This document shows, in pieces, positions 1 through 6,801 of a stretch of 20,357 bases of DNA. The position numbers and the translations under genes are program-made. The number at the start of each line of letters is the position of its first letter. Within the stretch, counting starts at the first letter, position 1. Under the pieces are notes generated by a model. It ran no database searches, was not told the DNA's origin, and saw only the letters and a list, made by a program, of their open reading frames with translations. The stretch spans positions 1-20,357 of the forward strand of contig CASFRQ010000075.1 in the NCBI GenBank assembly GCA_949296785.1. Reading direction: 5' to 3'. This DNA is from an uncultured Alphaproteobacteria bacterium. GTDB taxonomy: Bacteria > Pseudomonadota > Alphaproteobacteria > CASFRQ01 > SAAU01.

Positions 1-684
1 GACGAGTTCATAACCTTAAAAGACTACATCAACGATATGAAAAAAGGGCAGAAGGCCATTTACTATCTGACCGGCGACTCGTTGGAAGCTTTAAAGAATC
101 ACCCTCTTTTGGAGGCGTATGAACAAAAAGGGGCGGACGTTCTTTTAATGACCGATCCCGTGGACGAATTTTGGCCGCAGATGCTGGGTTCTTTTGAAGA
201 ACATCCTTTTATCAATATCCTGAAAGACGAAAATTCTTTAAAAGAATTGGAAGGCGGAGAAAAAGATGAAAAAGAAACCCCTTTGTCTCAAGAGAAAATA
301 AAACGCTTGTCCGAACGGATAAAAGAGGTTTTGAAAGAAGAAGTAAAAGAGGTCCGGCCGACGGACAAATTGCGTCAGTCTCCCGTTTTGCTGACTTCCG
401 GCTCCATGATGTCTTTGCGTTTGGAACGATTGATGAAGGCGTCCAACGCCGCCTTGCCTCCCGGACAGGAAGCGGGAATTGTTCTTCAAATCAATCCGAC
501 GCATCCGGTTATTAAAAAGTTGGCTGATTTGGCCGAAAAAAGCAAAGATGCCAAAGAAAACACAAAATTTGAAAATTCCGTTTGGCTCTTGTATTTTCAG
601 GCTCGTTTAACGGAAGGGGAAGAAATCAAAAATCCCGCTCTTTTTGCTCAGAAACTTGATTCTTTGCTGCAAGAAGAACTTTAA
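1..684 (+). CDS. htpG: Chaperone protein HtpG (Hsp90), C-terminal part; 5' end outside window
   Basis: The reading frame is already open at base 1 and runs 227 codons to TAA, so the gene starts upstream of the window. HtpG is the cytosolic bacterial Hsp90, an ATP-driven dimeric chaperone. The visible part covers the end of the middle domain and the C-terminal dimerisation domain. Family hallmarks are the stretch LKDYINDMKKGQKAIYYLTG (frame residues 7-26), then LMTDPVDEF, and near the end LTSGSMMSLRLERLM followed by a helical tail. About 400 N-terminal residues, including the ATP-binding GHKL domain, are missing if the protein has the usual length of about 620 residues. A charged Glu/Lys-rich segment lies between the two parts, as is common in this family. 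A methionine at base 37 is internal and not the start. Identification is firm. Confidence 0.95.
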   Translation, partial: DEFITLKDYINDMKKGQKAIYYLTGDSLEALKNHPLLEAYEQKGADVLLMTDPVDEFWPQMLGSFEEHPFINILKDENSLKELEGGEKDEKETPLSQEKIKRLSERIKEVLKEEVKEVRPTDKLRQSPVLLTSGSMMSLRLERLMKASNAALPPGQEAGIVLQINPTHPVIKKLADLAEKSKDAKENTKFENSVWLLYFQARLTEGEEIKNPALFAQKLDSLLQEEL

Positions 685-690
685 AAAACT

Positions 691-782
691 TCAGACTCCT
701 TTTCTTTCTAAAGAACGATTCTTTTTCAGAGAAAAGAGAGTCTGAAAAAATAAAAACGCCCTTTTCCTTCGGTAAGGAAAAG
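691..782 (+). other. Two hairpins in the htpG 3' untranslated region
   Basis: The first inverted repeat pairs TCAGACTC and CTTTTCT (from 691) with AGAAAAG and GAGTCTGA (to 744), with one bulged base. On the plus strand it is followed by A-rich sequence, so it is not a classic plus-strand terminator; read on the minus strand it is followed by a T-run. The second is a perfect 9-bp stem, CTTTTCCTT (761-769) with AAGGAAAAG (774-782), closing a 4-base loop. Both lie between the htpG stop and the terminator at 792-828. They probably stabilise the mRNA 3' end or stop minus-strand transcription coming from the right. Confidence 0.6.
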
Positions 783-791
783 AATGTTATT

Positions 792-828
792 AAACGGCCG
801 TTTATTATAAACGCCGTTTTTTATTTTT
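792..828 (+). terminator. Rho-independent terminator of htpG
   Basis: AAACGGCCGTTTA (792-804) pairs with TAAACGCCGTTT (808-819) over 12 bp with one bulged G and a 3-base loop. A T-rich tract (TTTTTTATTTTT) follows immediately. Position about 110 bp downstream of the htpG stop and the stem-plus-T-run layout make this a good intrinsic terminator. Confidence 0.8.
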
Positions 829-1325
829 GACTTTCTTTTATCCATGTAAAAAAGCACGAAAGACATAAAAAGGATTTTTATATCCTTTTAAGATAGCTTT
901 TTCGTATTTATCTTATTAATTATATCAAGTCATTATGCAACCGTCCATTTATGGGCGGAAATTGGCGAATAAGATGTCTCTGTATCATCGTTGAATAACC
1001 AAGCTTGACTTTTAATGACAGGTTTACTACTCTCCGCCCGCCTTTCGGAGAATTTCGCTTTCTTCTCAATAATCTGAATTTGTTTAAGAAAAAGCGGTGG
1101 GATTTGAGCAAAAAAGGAAGGCGTCAAAAAATTTAAATTCCGGGAAGAAGGAGACAAGCATATTAAAATAAGAAAGAACCGTCCCCTGCGATTTATCTTT
1201 CTTCCTTTTTGAAAGCTTGCTTTTCTTTGAAAACAGCTGATTATTTTTACCTTTTAAAACAAATAAAAAAACGGCGTCCCAAAAAGCGGAAAAATTTTCG
1301 GTGTTTTTACGGAGCAGAGACCGAT
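829..1325. other. AT-rich intergenic region without a convincing gene
   Basis: This spacer of about 500 bp separates the convergent htpG and accA-GNAT units. It holds some local structure: a hairpin at 868-889 (AAAAGGAT / ATCCTTTT), a hairpin at 941-958 (CCGTCCA / TGGGCGG, one G-U pair on the plus strand), and one at 1031-1051 (TCTCCG / CGGAGA). A minus-strand frame stays open from about 1253 to 933 but has no ATG, no ribosome binding site and no recognisable family. No clear terminator is seen directly after the GNAT gene. I call no gene here. Confidence 0.6.
919..947 (-). promoter_or_regulatory. Candidate minus-strand promoter in the spacer
   Basis: On the minus strand TGGACG (plus 942-947) and TATAAT (plus 919-924) are 17 bp apart, resembling a sigma-70 promoter with a perfect -10 box. 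It would drive transcription leftwards from about 912 towards the 3' end of htpG, with a hairpin and a T-run about 25-60 bases downstream. A short RNA is conceivable. With no gene behind it, chance in AT-rich DNA is a real alternative. Confidence 0.3.
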
Positions 1326-1883
1326 TTACTTCTTTATTTCCCGTACCATGAAATTTTCGTTTAACAAAGTTCCGTCTTTCAGCCGAACGGCGCGAGAGAT
1401 TTTTCCGGTTATCCGAAACCCCAGTTTTTCATATAGCTTTTGAGCCCGGATATTTCCCTCCACAAAAGCCAATTCCATTTGCAAAATATGAGGATGATTT
1501 TGCGCTATGTTTATCAACTCTTGCATAAGACAAGTTCCGATACCCTGATTCCAAAAAGCCCGGAGCAAAGCGATTGAAAGATGCGCTCTGTGCCGCGTCT
1601 TTATCGCTTTATCCCATGAAATGTGACAGCTGCCGGCTATTTTTCCTTCAACCAAGCAAAGAAGCATCGCTTCATTATCCGATTCGTTGACTCTTTTGAT
1701 AAAAGCTTTCTCATTTTCAACCGTATATTCCGAATATTCTTCGGGATATCGTAAAAGAAAATCCGTTTCTGCCGCCGCTAAGCGCAGGCAATTCAATAAA
1801 TCTTGCGCCTCTTCTTCTTTCGGAGCGCGAATCAAGGCCTTCCTGCCGTCTTTCAATACATAGGAAATTTCTTTAACAATCAT
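1326..1883 (-). CDS. GNAT-family N-acetyltransferase
   Basis: A 185-residue protein of the Gcn5-related acetyltransferase superfamily, which moves an acetyl group from acetyl-CoA to an amine; the substrate cannot be told from sequence. The acetyl-CoA pyrophosphate loop is seen as WNQGIGTCLM (residues 111-120), where the first position of the usual R/Q-x-x-G-x-G/A motif is Trp. The strand-helix ending ELAFVEGNIRAQKLYEKLGF (137-156) is the typical RimI-like motif B, followed by a final strand in which the chain retains an acidic/basic tail. The gene follows accA with only 17 bases between, so it is probably cotranscribed. No clear Shine-Dalgarno sequence precedes the ATG (upstream bases TTCTTCTTCAAAA), which suggests weak initiation or coupling to accA. 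The family call is firm and the function open. Confidence 0.88.
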   Translation of the reverse strand: MIVKEISYVLKDGRKALIRAPKEEEAQDLLNCLRLAAAETDFLLRYPEEYSEYTVENEKAFIKRVNESDNEAMLLCLVEGKIAGSCHISWDKAIKTRHRAHLSIALLRAFWNQGIGTCLMQELINIAQNHPHILQMELAFVEGNIRAQKLYEKLGFRITGKISRAVRLKDGTLLNENFMVREIKK

Positions 1884-1900
1884 TTTTGAAGAAGAAATGT

Positions 1901-2845
1901 TTATTTCCTGGTCATCTGAAGGAATTTATTCTGCCTTTGCGTTTTAAGAAGCTCCTTCGGCGTTTGCATCAATTCCGTCAGGTATTTTTGAAGGGCTTCC
2001 CCGACTTTTTGAATGGTCTGTTCCGGATGGCGATGCGCGCCGCCCAAAGGTTCCTCAATAACTTCGTCAATTACTTTCAGTTTAAAGAGGTCTTGAGCCG
2101 TCAAATGCAAGCTTTCCGCTGCGTTTTTTGCCATTGCCCCGTCCCGCCACAAAATAGAGGCGCACCCTTCCGGCGAAATAACGGAATAAATGGAATTTTC
2201 CAACATGAGAACTTTATCCGCCACGGCCATGGCAATCGCGCCGCCGGAACCGCCTTCCCCGATAACGGTGGCAATAAACGGGACGCTGATTTGAAAACTT
2301 TTTGCCATGGCTTGGGCGATAGCTTCCGCCTGACCGCGCTCTTCCCCGTCAATGCCGGGATACGCCCCCGCCGTGTCCACAAAAGACAATATCGGCAAAT
2401 TAAAATGATCGGCAAACTCCATGAGGCGGATAACTTTCCGATACCCTTCCGGTTTGGCCATGCCGAAATTATGTTTCAGGCGGGACTCGGTGTCTTCTCC
2501 TTTTTCCTGCCCCATCACAACGACGGTTTGTCCGTTGAAACGACCCATGCCGGTGATAATCGCCTCATCCTGGCCGAATAAACGATCGCCGGACAGCGGC
2601 ATAAAATCTTTTATCAATCTTTTAATATAATGAATGGCGTGAGGGCGGGAAGGATGACGGGCAACTTGCGTTTTCTGCCAGGGAGTCAGTTTTTTGTAAA
2701 TCTGTTCCAACTGTTTATTGATTTTCTTTTCCAAAGACATGACTTCGTCGGAAACGCTGAGCCCGTCCGCGTCTTTGAGTTTGCGGATTCCCTCAATCTT
2801 GCTTTCCATCTCCAAAACGGGTTTTTCAAAATCCAAGTATTCCAT
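1901..2845 (-). CDS. accA: Acetyl-CoA carboxylase carboxyltransferase subunit alpha
   Basis: AccA pairs with AccD to form the carboxyltransferase of bacterial acetyl-CoA carboxylase, transferring CO2 from biotinylated AccB to acetyl-CoA and giving malonyl-CoA for fatty-acid synthesis in the cytosol. The 314 residues match the family's usual length of about 315-320. An N-terminal helical segment (1-60) leads into RHPSRPHAIHYI (63-74) and then the crotonase-like fold with DTAGAYPG (157-164), the glycine-rich GEGGSGGA (196-203) and ISPEGCASILWRD (223-235), all typical of AccA. The ATG at 2845 is preceded by AGGAAAAAGA, a good ribosome binding site. accD is not in the window, as is common. The GNAT gene follows on the same strand. 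The start region is divergent from the yej operon. Confidence 0.96.
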   Translation of the reverse strand: MEYLDFEKPVLEMESKIEGIRKLKDADGLSVSDEVMSLEKKINKQLEQIYKKLTPWQKTQVARHPSRPHAIHYIKRLIKDFMPLSGDRLFGQDEAIITGMGRFNGQTVVVMGQEKGEDTESRLKHNFGMAKPEGYRKVIRLMEFADHFNLPILSFVDTAGAYPGIDGEERGQAEAIAQAMAKSFQISVPFIATVIGEGGSGGAIAMAVADKVLMLENSIYSVISPEGCASILWRDGAMAKNAAESLHLTAQDLFKLKVIDEVIEEPLGGAHRHPEQTIQKVGEALQKYLTELMQTPKELLKTQRQNKFLQMTRK

Positions 2846-2919
2846 TCTTTTTCCTATTTATTTTTGAAGCTATCCAAAGAAAGAGCAATAAAAAACCTTT
2901 CTTTTTCAGCCGATTGCTT

Positions 2920-2925
2920 TATAAT
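2920..2925 (+). promoter_or_regulatory. Candidate -10 element for the two-TM/yej operon
   Basis: A TATAAT hexamer lies 64 bases upstream of the ATG at 2989, in the 143-bp gap between the divergent accA and yej units. No good -35 box is found 16-18 bases before it (the sequence there is pyrimidine-rich), so this is a partial match only. Confidence 0.3.
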
Positions 2926-2988
2926 TTACACCAAGGTTAAAAAAAAAGATACTTTTTTGCAAGGATTTTCGTGTAGAAGGACGCTAAC

Positions 2989-3777
2989 ATGCTGTCATTT
3001 ATTGTTTTTTTTGTCGTGAATATCTCCCTTTCCTTTTTTTGGCTGGGATTGTTCATCGTGTATGTTCAGCATAACGGTGGCGCGGCTTTGTTGATGAATA
3101 TGAGCGCGCCGGATTTGTCTTTGTTTATCGCGGCGGTGTTTTTCCCTTTGTTGCTGCAATGGCTGATATGCCTGTTTGTGTTGTACATCATGGGACAGAA
3201 GAAAAAGGAAAATCAATCGGGGCAGATGATTTCTTCCGTTGAAAGATTGGGGGAATACTGCGAAGCGATGAGCCGTTCCTGTATGGAAATGGAAATAAAG
3301 GTACGCAACGAAATGGCTTTAAAAAACATTTCGCTGATTGTAAATGATTTAAATTCCCTGATGGAACAGATCGCCGCCATTTTGTTTGAAAAAGGGGTCT
3401 TTACAAATCCGTATATTATCTTTGTGCACCATTTGAATTTGGATAAAAGCTTTGAAAATACTTTTTATGTCGCTTTGCAGCAGGAGGCGGCGTTGGCGCA
3501 GGTATGCCGGCTTTTTTGCCTGCGCGCGGAATTATTGTTCCGGATATTGGGCACGTATGACAACGACGGCTTTTTGAAAAAAATTTATGAAGAGGGCCCC
3601 GTTAACCAGGTTTACGTGTTTTTGAAAAAAGTTCTTTCCAAATTTCCGATCGCACATGAAACAAAAGAAGATGAAACGCCGGTGTTGAAAGTGAACACTT
3701 CTGATTCTTTAGATAAGTACCGAGATATTGAGGTTATGGATGAAGCGGAAGTTTCCTTTTTAAACAAAGAGGGCTGA
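2989..3777 (+). CDS. Uncharacterised two-TM membrane protein heading the yej operon
   Basis: I do not recognise this 262-residue protein. It has two hydrophobic segments, about residues 2-27 and 44-68, joined by a short loop. The second ends in GQKKKE, which by the positive-inside rule places the remaining ~190 residues in the cytoplasm. That part is predicted mainly helical, with several cysteines (for example CEAMSRSC at about 89-96), and ends in an acidic tail. AGAAGGA before the ATG is a good ribosome binding site. Its stop lies only 4 bases before the yejA ATG, so it is almost certainly cotranscribed and translationally linked with the peptide importer. An accessory or regulatory role for that transporter is a guess from position only. 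Codon use looks like its neighbours, so it appears to be a real gene. Confidence 0.8.
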   Translation: MLSFIVFFVVNISLSFFWLGLFIVYVQHNGGAALLMNMSAPDLSLFIAAVFFPLLLQWLICLFVLYIMGQKKKENQSGQMISSVERLGEYCEAMSRSCMEMEIKVRNEMALKNISLIVNDLNSLMEQIAAILFEKGVFTNPYIIFVHHLNLDKSFENTFYVALQQEAALAQVCRLFCLRAELLFRILGTYDNDGFLKKIYEEGPVNQVYVFLKKVLSKFPIAHETKEDETPVLKVNTSDSLDKYRDIEVMDEAEVSFLNKEG

Positions 3778-3781
3778 CAGC

Positions 3782-5698
3782 ATGCGGTTTGATTGGAAAG
3801 GCCTTTTTTTCGGCGGCGCTTTTTTTCTGGCGTTTTGCACTTTTGCTTTAGACGGACAAGCGACGGACGGCGTCAAAGTTCGTCATGGTTTGGCTCTTTA
3901 CGATGATTTAAAATACCCGGAAGGCTTTTCCCATTTTGACTATGTCAATCCAAACGCGCCGAAAGGAGGCTCTTTAAAAATGGCTTCTTTCGGCGGATTT
4001 GATACCTTCAACCCCTTTTCTATTTACGGTATGGCGCCGGCGGGAATAGGCCTTTTGTTTGACTCTTTAATGAGCGCGTCGCAAGACGAACCTTTTTCCA
4101 TGTACGGTTTACTGGCTGAAAAAGTTAAAATGCCGCAGGATAAATCTTGGATTGAATTTTATTTAAATCCGAAGGCTGAATTCCACGACGGGACGCCCGT
4201 TTTGCCGGAAGATGTGATTTTTACCTTTCAAACCTTGAAAGAAAAAGGTCCCCCTTTATATCGTTATTATTACGCGGATGTGGAAAAGGTTGAAAAGACA
4301 GGCCCTCAATCCGTGCGTTTTGTTTTTAAAAAAGGAACGCAGAACAGGGAATTGCCTTTGATTATCGGGCAAATGCCCGTTATTTGTGAAAAAAATTGGA
4401 AAGACATTCCTTGGAACACAACCTCTTTGCAAATACCTGTCGGCAGCGGGCCGTACCGGATAGACTCTTACGAAGCGGGGCGGAAAATCGTTTATAAGAG
4501 GGACGAAAATTATTGGGGAAAAGACCTGCCGGTAAATAAAGGATTATATAATTTTGACAGGATACAGTATGAAACCTATCGGGATACGACGGTAGCGGTG
4601 GAAGCTTTGAAGGCAGGCGCTTATGACTTGCGCGTGGAAAACGAGGCCAAAAAGTGGACCGGCGCTTATCCGCCGGAAGTGTTAAAAAAAGCGGGGCTTG
4701 TTCAAAAAGAGTTTCCTCATTCCCTGCCCAGCGGAATGCAAGGGTTTGTTTATAATTTAAGGAAACCCTTGTTTCAGGATATTCGCGTCAGAAAAGCGTT
4801 GGGATACGCGTTTGATTTTGATTGGGCGAACCGGGCGTTGTTTTCCAATTTATATAAGAGGACGAACAGTTATTTTGACAATTCGCCGATGGCGGGGAAC
4901 GGACCTTTGACGGCGGCGGTTGAAAAAAGATTACTGCCTTTTAAAGAACGTTTGCCGGCGGAGATTTTTGAAAAAGCATATGAAAATCCGGCGCCGACCC
5001 CGGATTTAAGGGCCGGTCTGACAAAAGCTCTCTCACTGTTACAGGAAGCGGGGTGGAGGATTGAAGACAACCTTTTGGTCAATGAAAAAGGAGAGCCGTT
5101 TGTTTTTGAGTTCTTGTTGGAATCTTCTTCCTCTTCCACTTGGGAAAGGGTCGTCTTACCGTTTATTCAGAATTTGAAAAGACTGGGGATACAAGCCTCC
5201 GTCCGTTTGGTGGACCCGACGCAATATAAGACCAAGCTGGATAATTTTGATTTTGACATTGTCGTGAATGTGTGGGGGCAGTCTTTATCCCCCGGGAACG
5301 AGCAAAGGCATTTTTGGGGCTGTGAAGCGGCGATGACGCCGGGCAGTTCCAACCTGGGCGGTATTCAAAATCCTGTAGTGGATGCGTTGATTGAGCAGCT
5401 GATTCGCTCTCAAACAAGGCAGGAGTTGACAATCGCGGCGCAAGCTTTGGATAGGGTTTTGTTGTTTAACTATTATGTCATTCCCCATTGGTACACGCCT
5501 GTCACGCGATTGGTGTACAAGGATAAATTCGGCATGCCGGATGTTTTGCCGATGCAGGGAGTACAGTTGATGAGCTGGTGGGATAAAACGATAACGGATG
5601 TTCAAGAAAAAGGTTCGGAACGAAAAAGGGAGCCAAAAGCTTTTTCGGCCGCAACAGACGCCGGACAATCTGCTGAGAAGAAGGAAAGCGGGTTATGA
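3782..5698 (+). CDS. yejA: Peptide ABC transporter periplasmic binding protein YejA
   Basis: A 638-residue family-5 solute-binding protein, the substrate-capturing part of the YejABEF importer. A signal peptide is visible: basic start MRFDWK, hydrophobic core at about 7-23, then the mature region opening near VKVRHGLALYDDLKYPEGF, typical of YejA. LAFC inside the core is not a good lipobox because Phe precedes Cys, so a soluble periplasmic protein is expected. Family features include the NPNAPKGGSLKM stretch, the FHDGTPVLPEDVIFTF motif of SBP family 5, and VGSGPYRI. In enterobacteria and rhizobia/Brucella, YejABEF systems import peptides such as microcin C and affect antimicrobial-peptide resistance; the substrate here is unknown. 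The stop overlaps the yejB start in ATGA. The C-terminus carries a charged Lys/Glu-rich tail of about 30 residues. Confidence 0.95.
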   Translation: MRFDWKGLFFGGAFFLAFCTFALDGQATDGVKVRHGLALYDDLKYPEGFSHFDYVNPNAPKGGSLKMASFGGFDTFNPFSIYGMAPAGIGLLFDSLMSASQDEPFSMYGLLAEKVKMPQDKSWIEFYLNPKAEFHDGTPVLPEDVIFTFQTLKEKGPPLYRYYYADVEKVEKTGPQSVRFVFKKGTQNRELPLIIGQMPVICEKNWKDIPWNTTSLQIPVGSGPYRIDSYEAGRKIVYKRDENYWGKDLPVNKGLYNFDRIQYETYRDTTVAVEALKAGAYDLRVENEAKKWTGAYPPEVLKKAGLVQKEFPHSLPSGMQGFVYNLRKPLFQDIRVRKALGYAFDFDWANRALFSNLYKRTNSYFDNSPMAGNGPLTAAVEKRLLPFKERLPAEIFEKAYENPAPTPDLRAGLTKALSLLQEAGWRIEDNLLVNEKGEPFVFEFLLESSSSSTWERVVLPFIQNLKRLGIQASVRLVDPTQYKTKLDNFDFDIVVNVWGQSLSPGNEQRHFWGCEAAMTPGSSNLGGIQNPVVDALIEQLIRSQTRQELTIAAQALDRVLLFNYYVIPHWYTPVTRLVYKDKFGMPDVLPMQGVQLMSWWDKTITDVQEKGSERKREPKAFSAATDAGQSAEKKESGL

Positions 5699-6801
5699 AA
5701 AAGTATTTTTTGAAACGATTGCTTTTTATTCCCGTGACTTTGTTCGGCATCATGCTGGTCAATTTTATTTTTGTGCAGTTGGCGCCCGGCGGGCCGGTGG
5801 AGCAAATGATGGACAAGTTGGAACATTCCTCCGCCGTTTTGGCCGGCGCGGGCGGCACGGGAGCGGGCAGCGGCGCTTTTTCCGGAGGAGAAGTTTTTTC
5901 CGGCGTTTCTTCCGCCTCCAAATACAAAGGCGCGGACGGCGTGCGGGAAGATTTGAAAAAAGAGCTGGAAAAACAATTCGGCTTTGACAAACCTTTAACT
6001 CAGCGTTTTTTCCTGATGATGAAGAACTATCTTTTATTTGATTTCGGCAAAAGCTTTTATCAGGATAAAAAAGTGACGGAGCTGATTTTTGAAAAAATGC
6101 CCGTTTCCGTTTCAATCGGTTTATGGAGCACTTTGCTGATTTACCTGATTTCTATTCCTTTGGGAATTAAAAAAGCTTTGAAAAACGGTTCCGTTTTTGA
6201 CTCGGTAACCAGCGGGCTGATTGTCGTGGGGTACGCGGTGCCGTCTTTTCTTATCGCCGTTTTTTTGATTATCTTATTTTGCGGCGGCAGTTATTTTAAC
6301 CTTTTTCCCTTAAAAGGGCTGGTATCGGATAATTGGGCGGAATTGTCTTTTTTCGGAAAAATTCTGGATTATCTGTGGCATTTGGTTTTGCCGGTGTTCT
6401 CCATGACAATCGGCGGGTTAGCCGGGTTGACAATGCTGACAAAAAACTCTTTTTTGGAGGAAATGGGAAAAAATTATGTCATTACCGCCAGGGCCAAAGG
6501 TTTGATGGAAAACGGCGTTTTATACGGTCATGTGTTCAGGAATGCTTTACTGATTGTCATTGCCGGCTTGCCCGCGACTTTAGTCAGCCTTTTGTTCACC
6601 GGCTCGGTATTGATTGAGGTGATTTTTTCTTTGGACGGTCTGGGGCTTTTGGGATATGAGGCGGTAGTCAGTCGGGATTATCCGGTGATTTTCGGGACTT
6701 TGTACCTGTTTGGGTTATTGGGGTTGGCGCTTAATCTTATCAGCGATATGATGTACCATCTTATTGATCCGAGAATTGATTTTGAAAGGAGAAAGGAATG
6801 A
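5695..6801 (+). CDS. yejB: Peptide ABC transporter permease YejB
   Basis: This 368-residue inner-membrane permease is close to the length of E. coli YejB (364). It begins with a membrane segment (about 8-30) ending in the VQLAPGGPVEQ motif shared by DppB/YejB proteins. A glycine- and serine-rich periplasmic stretch (about 48-80) is characteristic of YejB and absent from other DppB-type permeases. The binding-protein-dependent transport domain follows, with PVSVSIGLWSTLLIYLISIP, GLAGLTMLTKNSFLEEM, the EAA-loop region ITARAKGLMENGVLYGHVFRN that contacts the ATPase, and the C-terminal VSRDYPVIFGTLY. The start ATG overlaps the yejA stop and its own stop overlaps the next start (ATGA), so translation is coupled on both sides. 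It pairs with the YejE domain of the next gene to form the channel. Confidence 0.96.
   Translation: MKKYFLKRLLFIPVTLFGIMLVNFIFVQLAPGGPVEQMMDKLEHSSAVLAGAGGTGAGSGAFSGGEVFSGVSSASKYKGADGVREDLKKELEKQFGFDKPLTQRFFLMMKNYLLFDFGKSFYQDKKVTELIFEKMPVSVSIGLWSTLLIYLISIPLGIKKALKNGSVFDSVTSGLIVVGYAVPSFLIAVFLIILFCGGSYFNLFPLKGLVSDNWAELSFFGKILDYLWHLVLPVFSMTIGGLAGLTMLTKNSFLEEMGKNYVITARAKGLMENGVLYGHVFRNALLIVIAGLPATLVSLLFTGSVLIEVIFSLDGLGLLGYEAVVSRDYPVIFGTLYLFGLLGLALNLISDMMYHLIDPRIDFERRKE

Noticed and set aside
1886..2581. Plus-strand frame of about 230 codons across accA
   Set aside because: It is the antisense shadow of accA, whose protein has all family motifs; the plus-strand translation is Phe/Arg/His-rich with no domain.
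5830..5940. Gly/Ser-rich insertion in YejB as a possible foreign domain
   Set aside because: A similar glycine-rich periplasmic stretch occurs at the same place in E. coli YejB, so it is a normal family feature.
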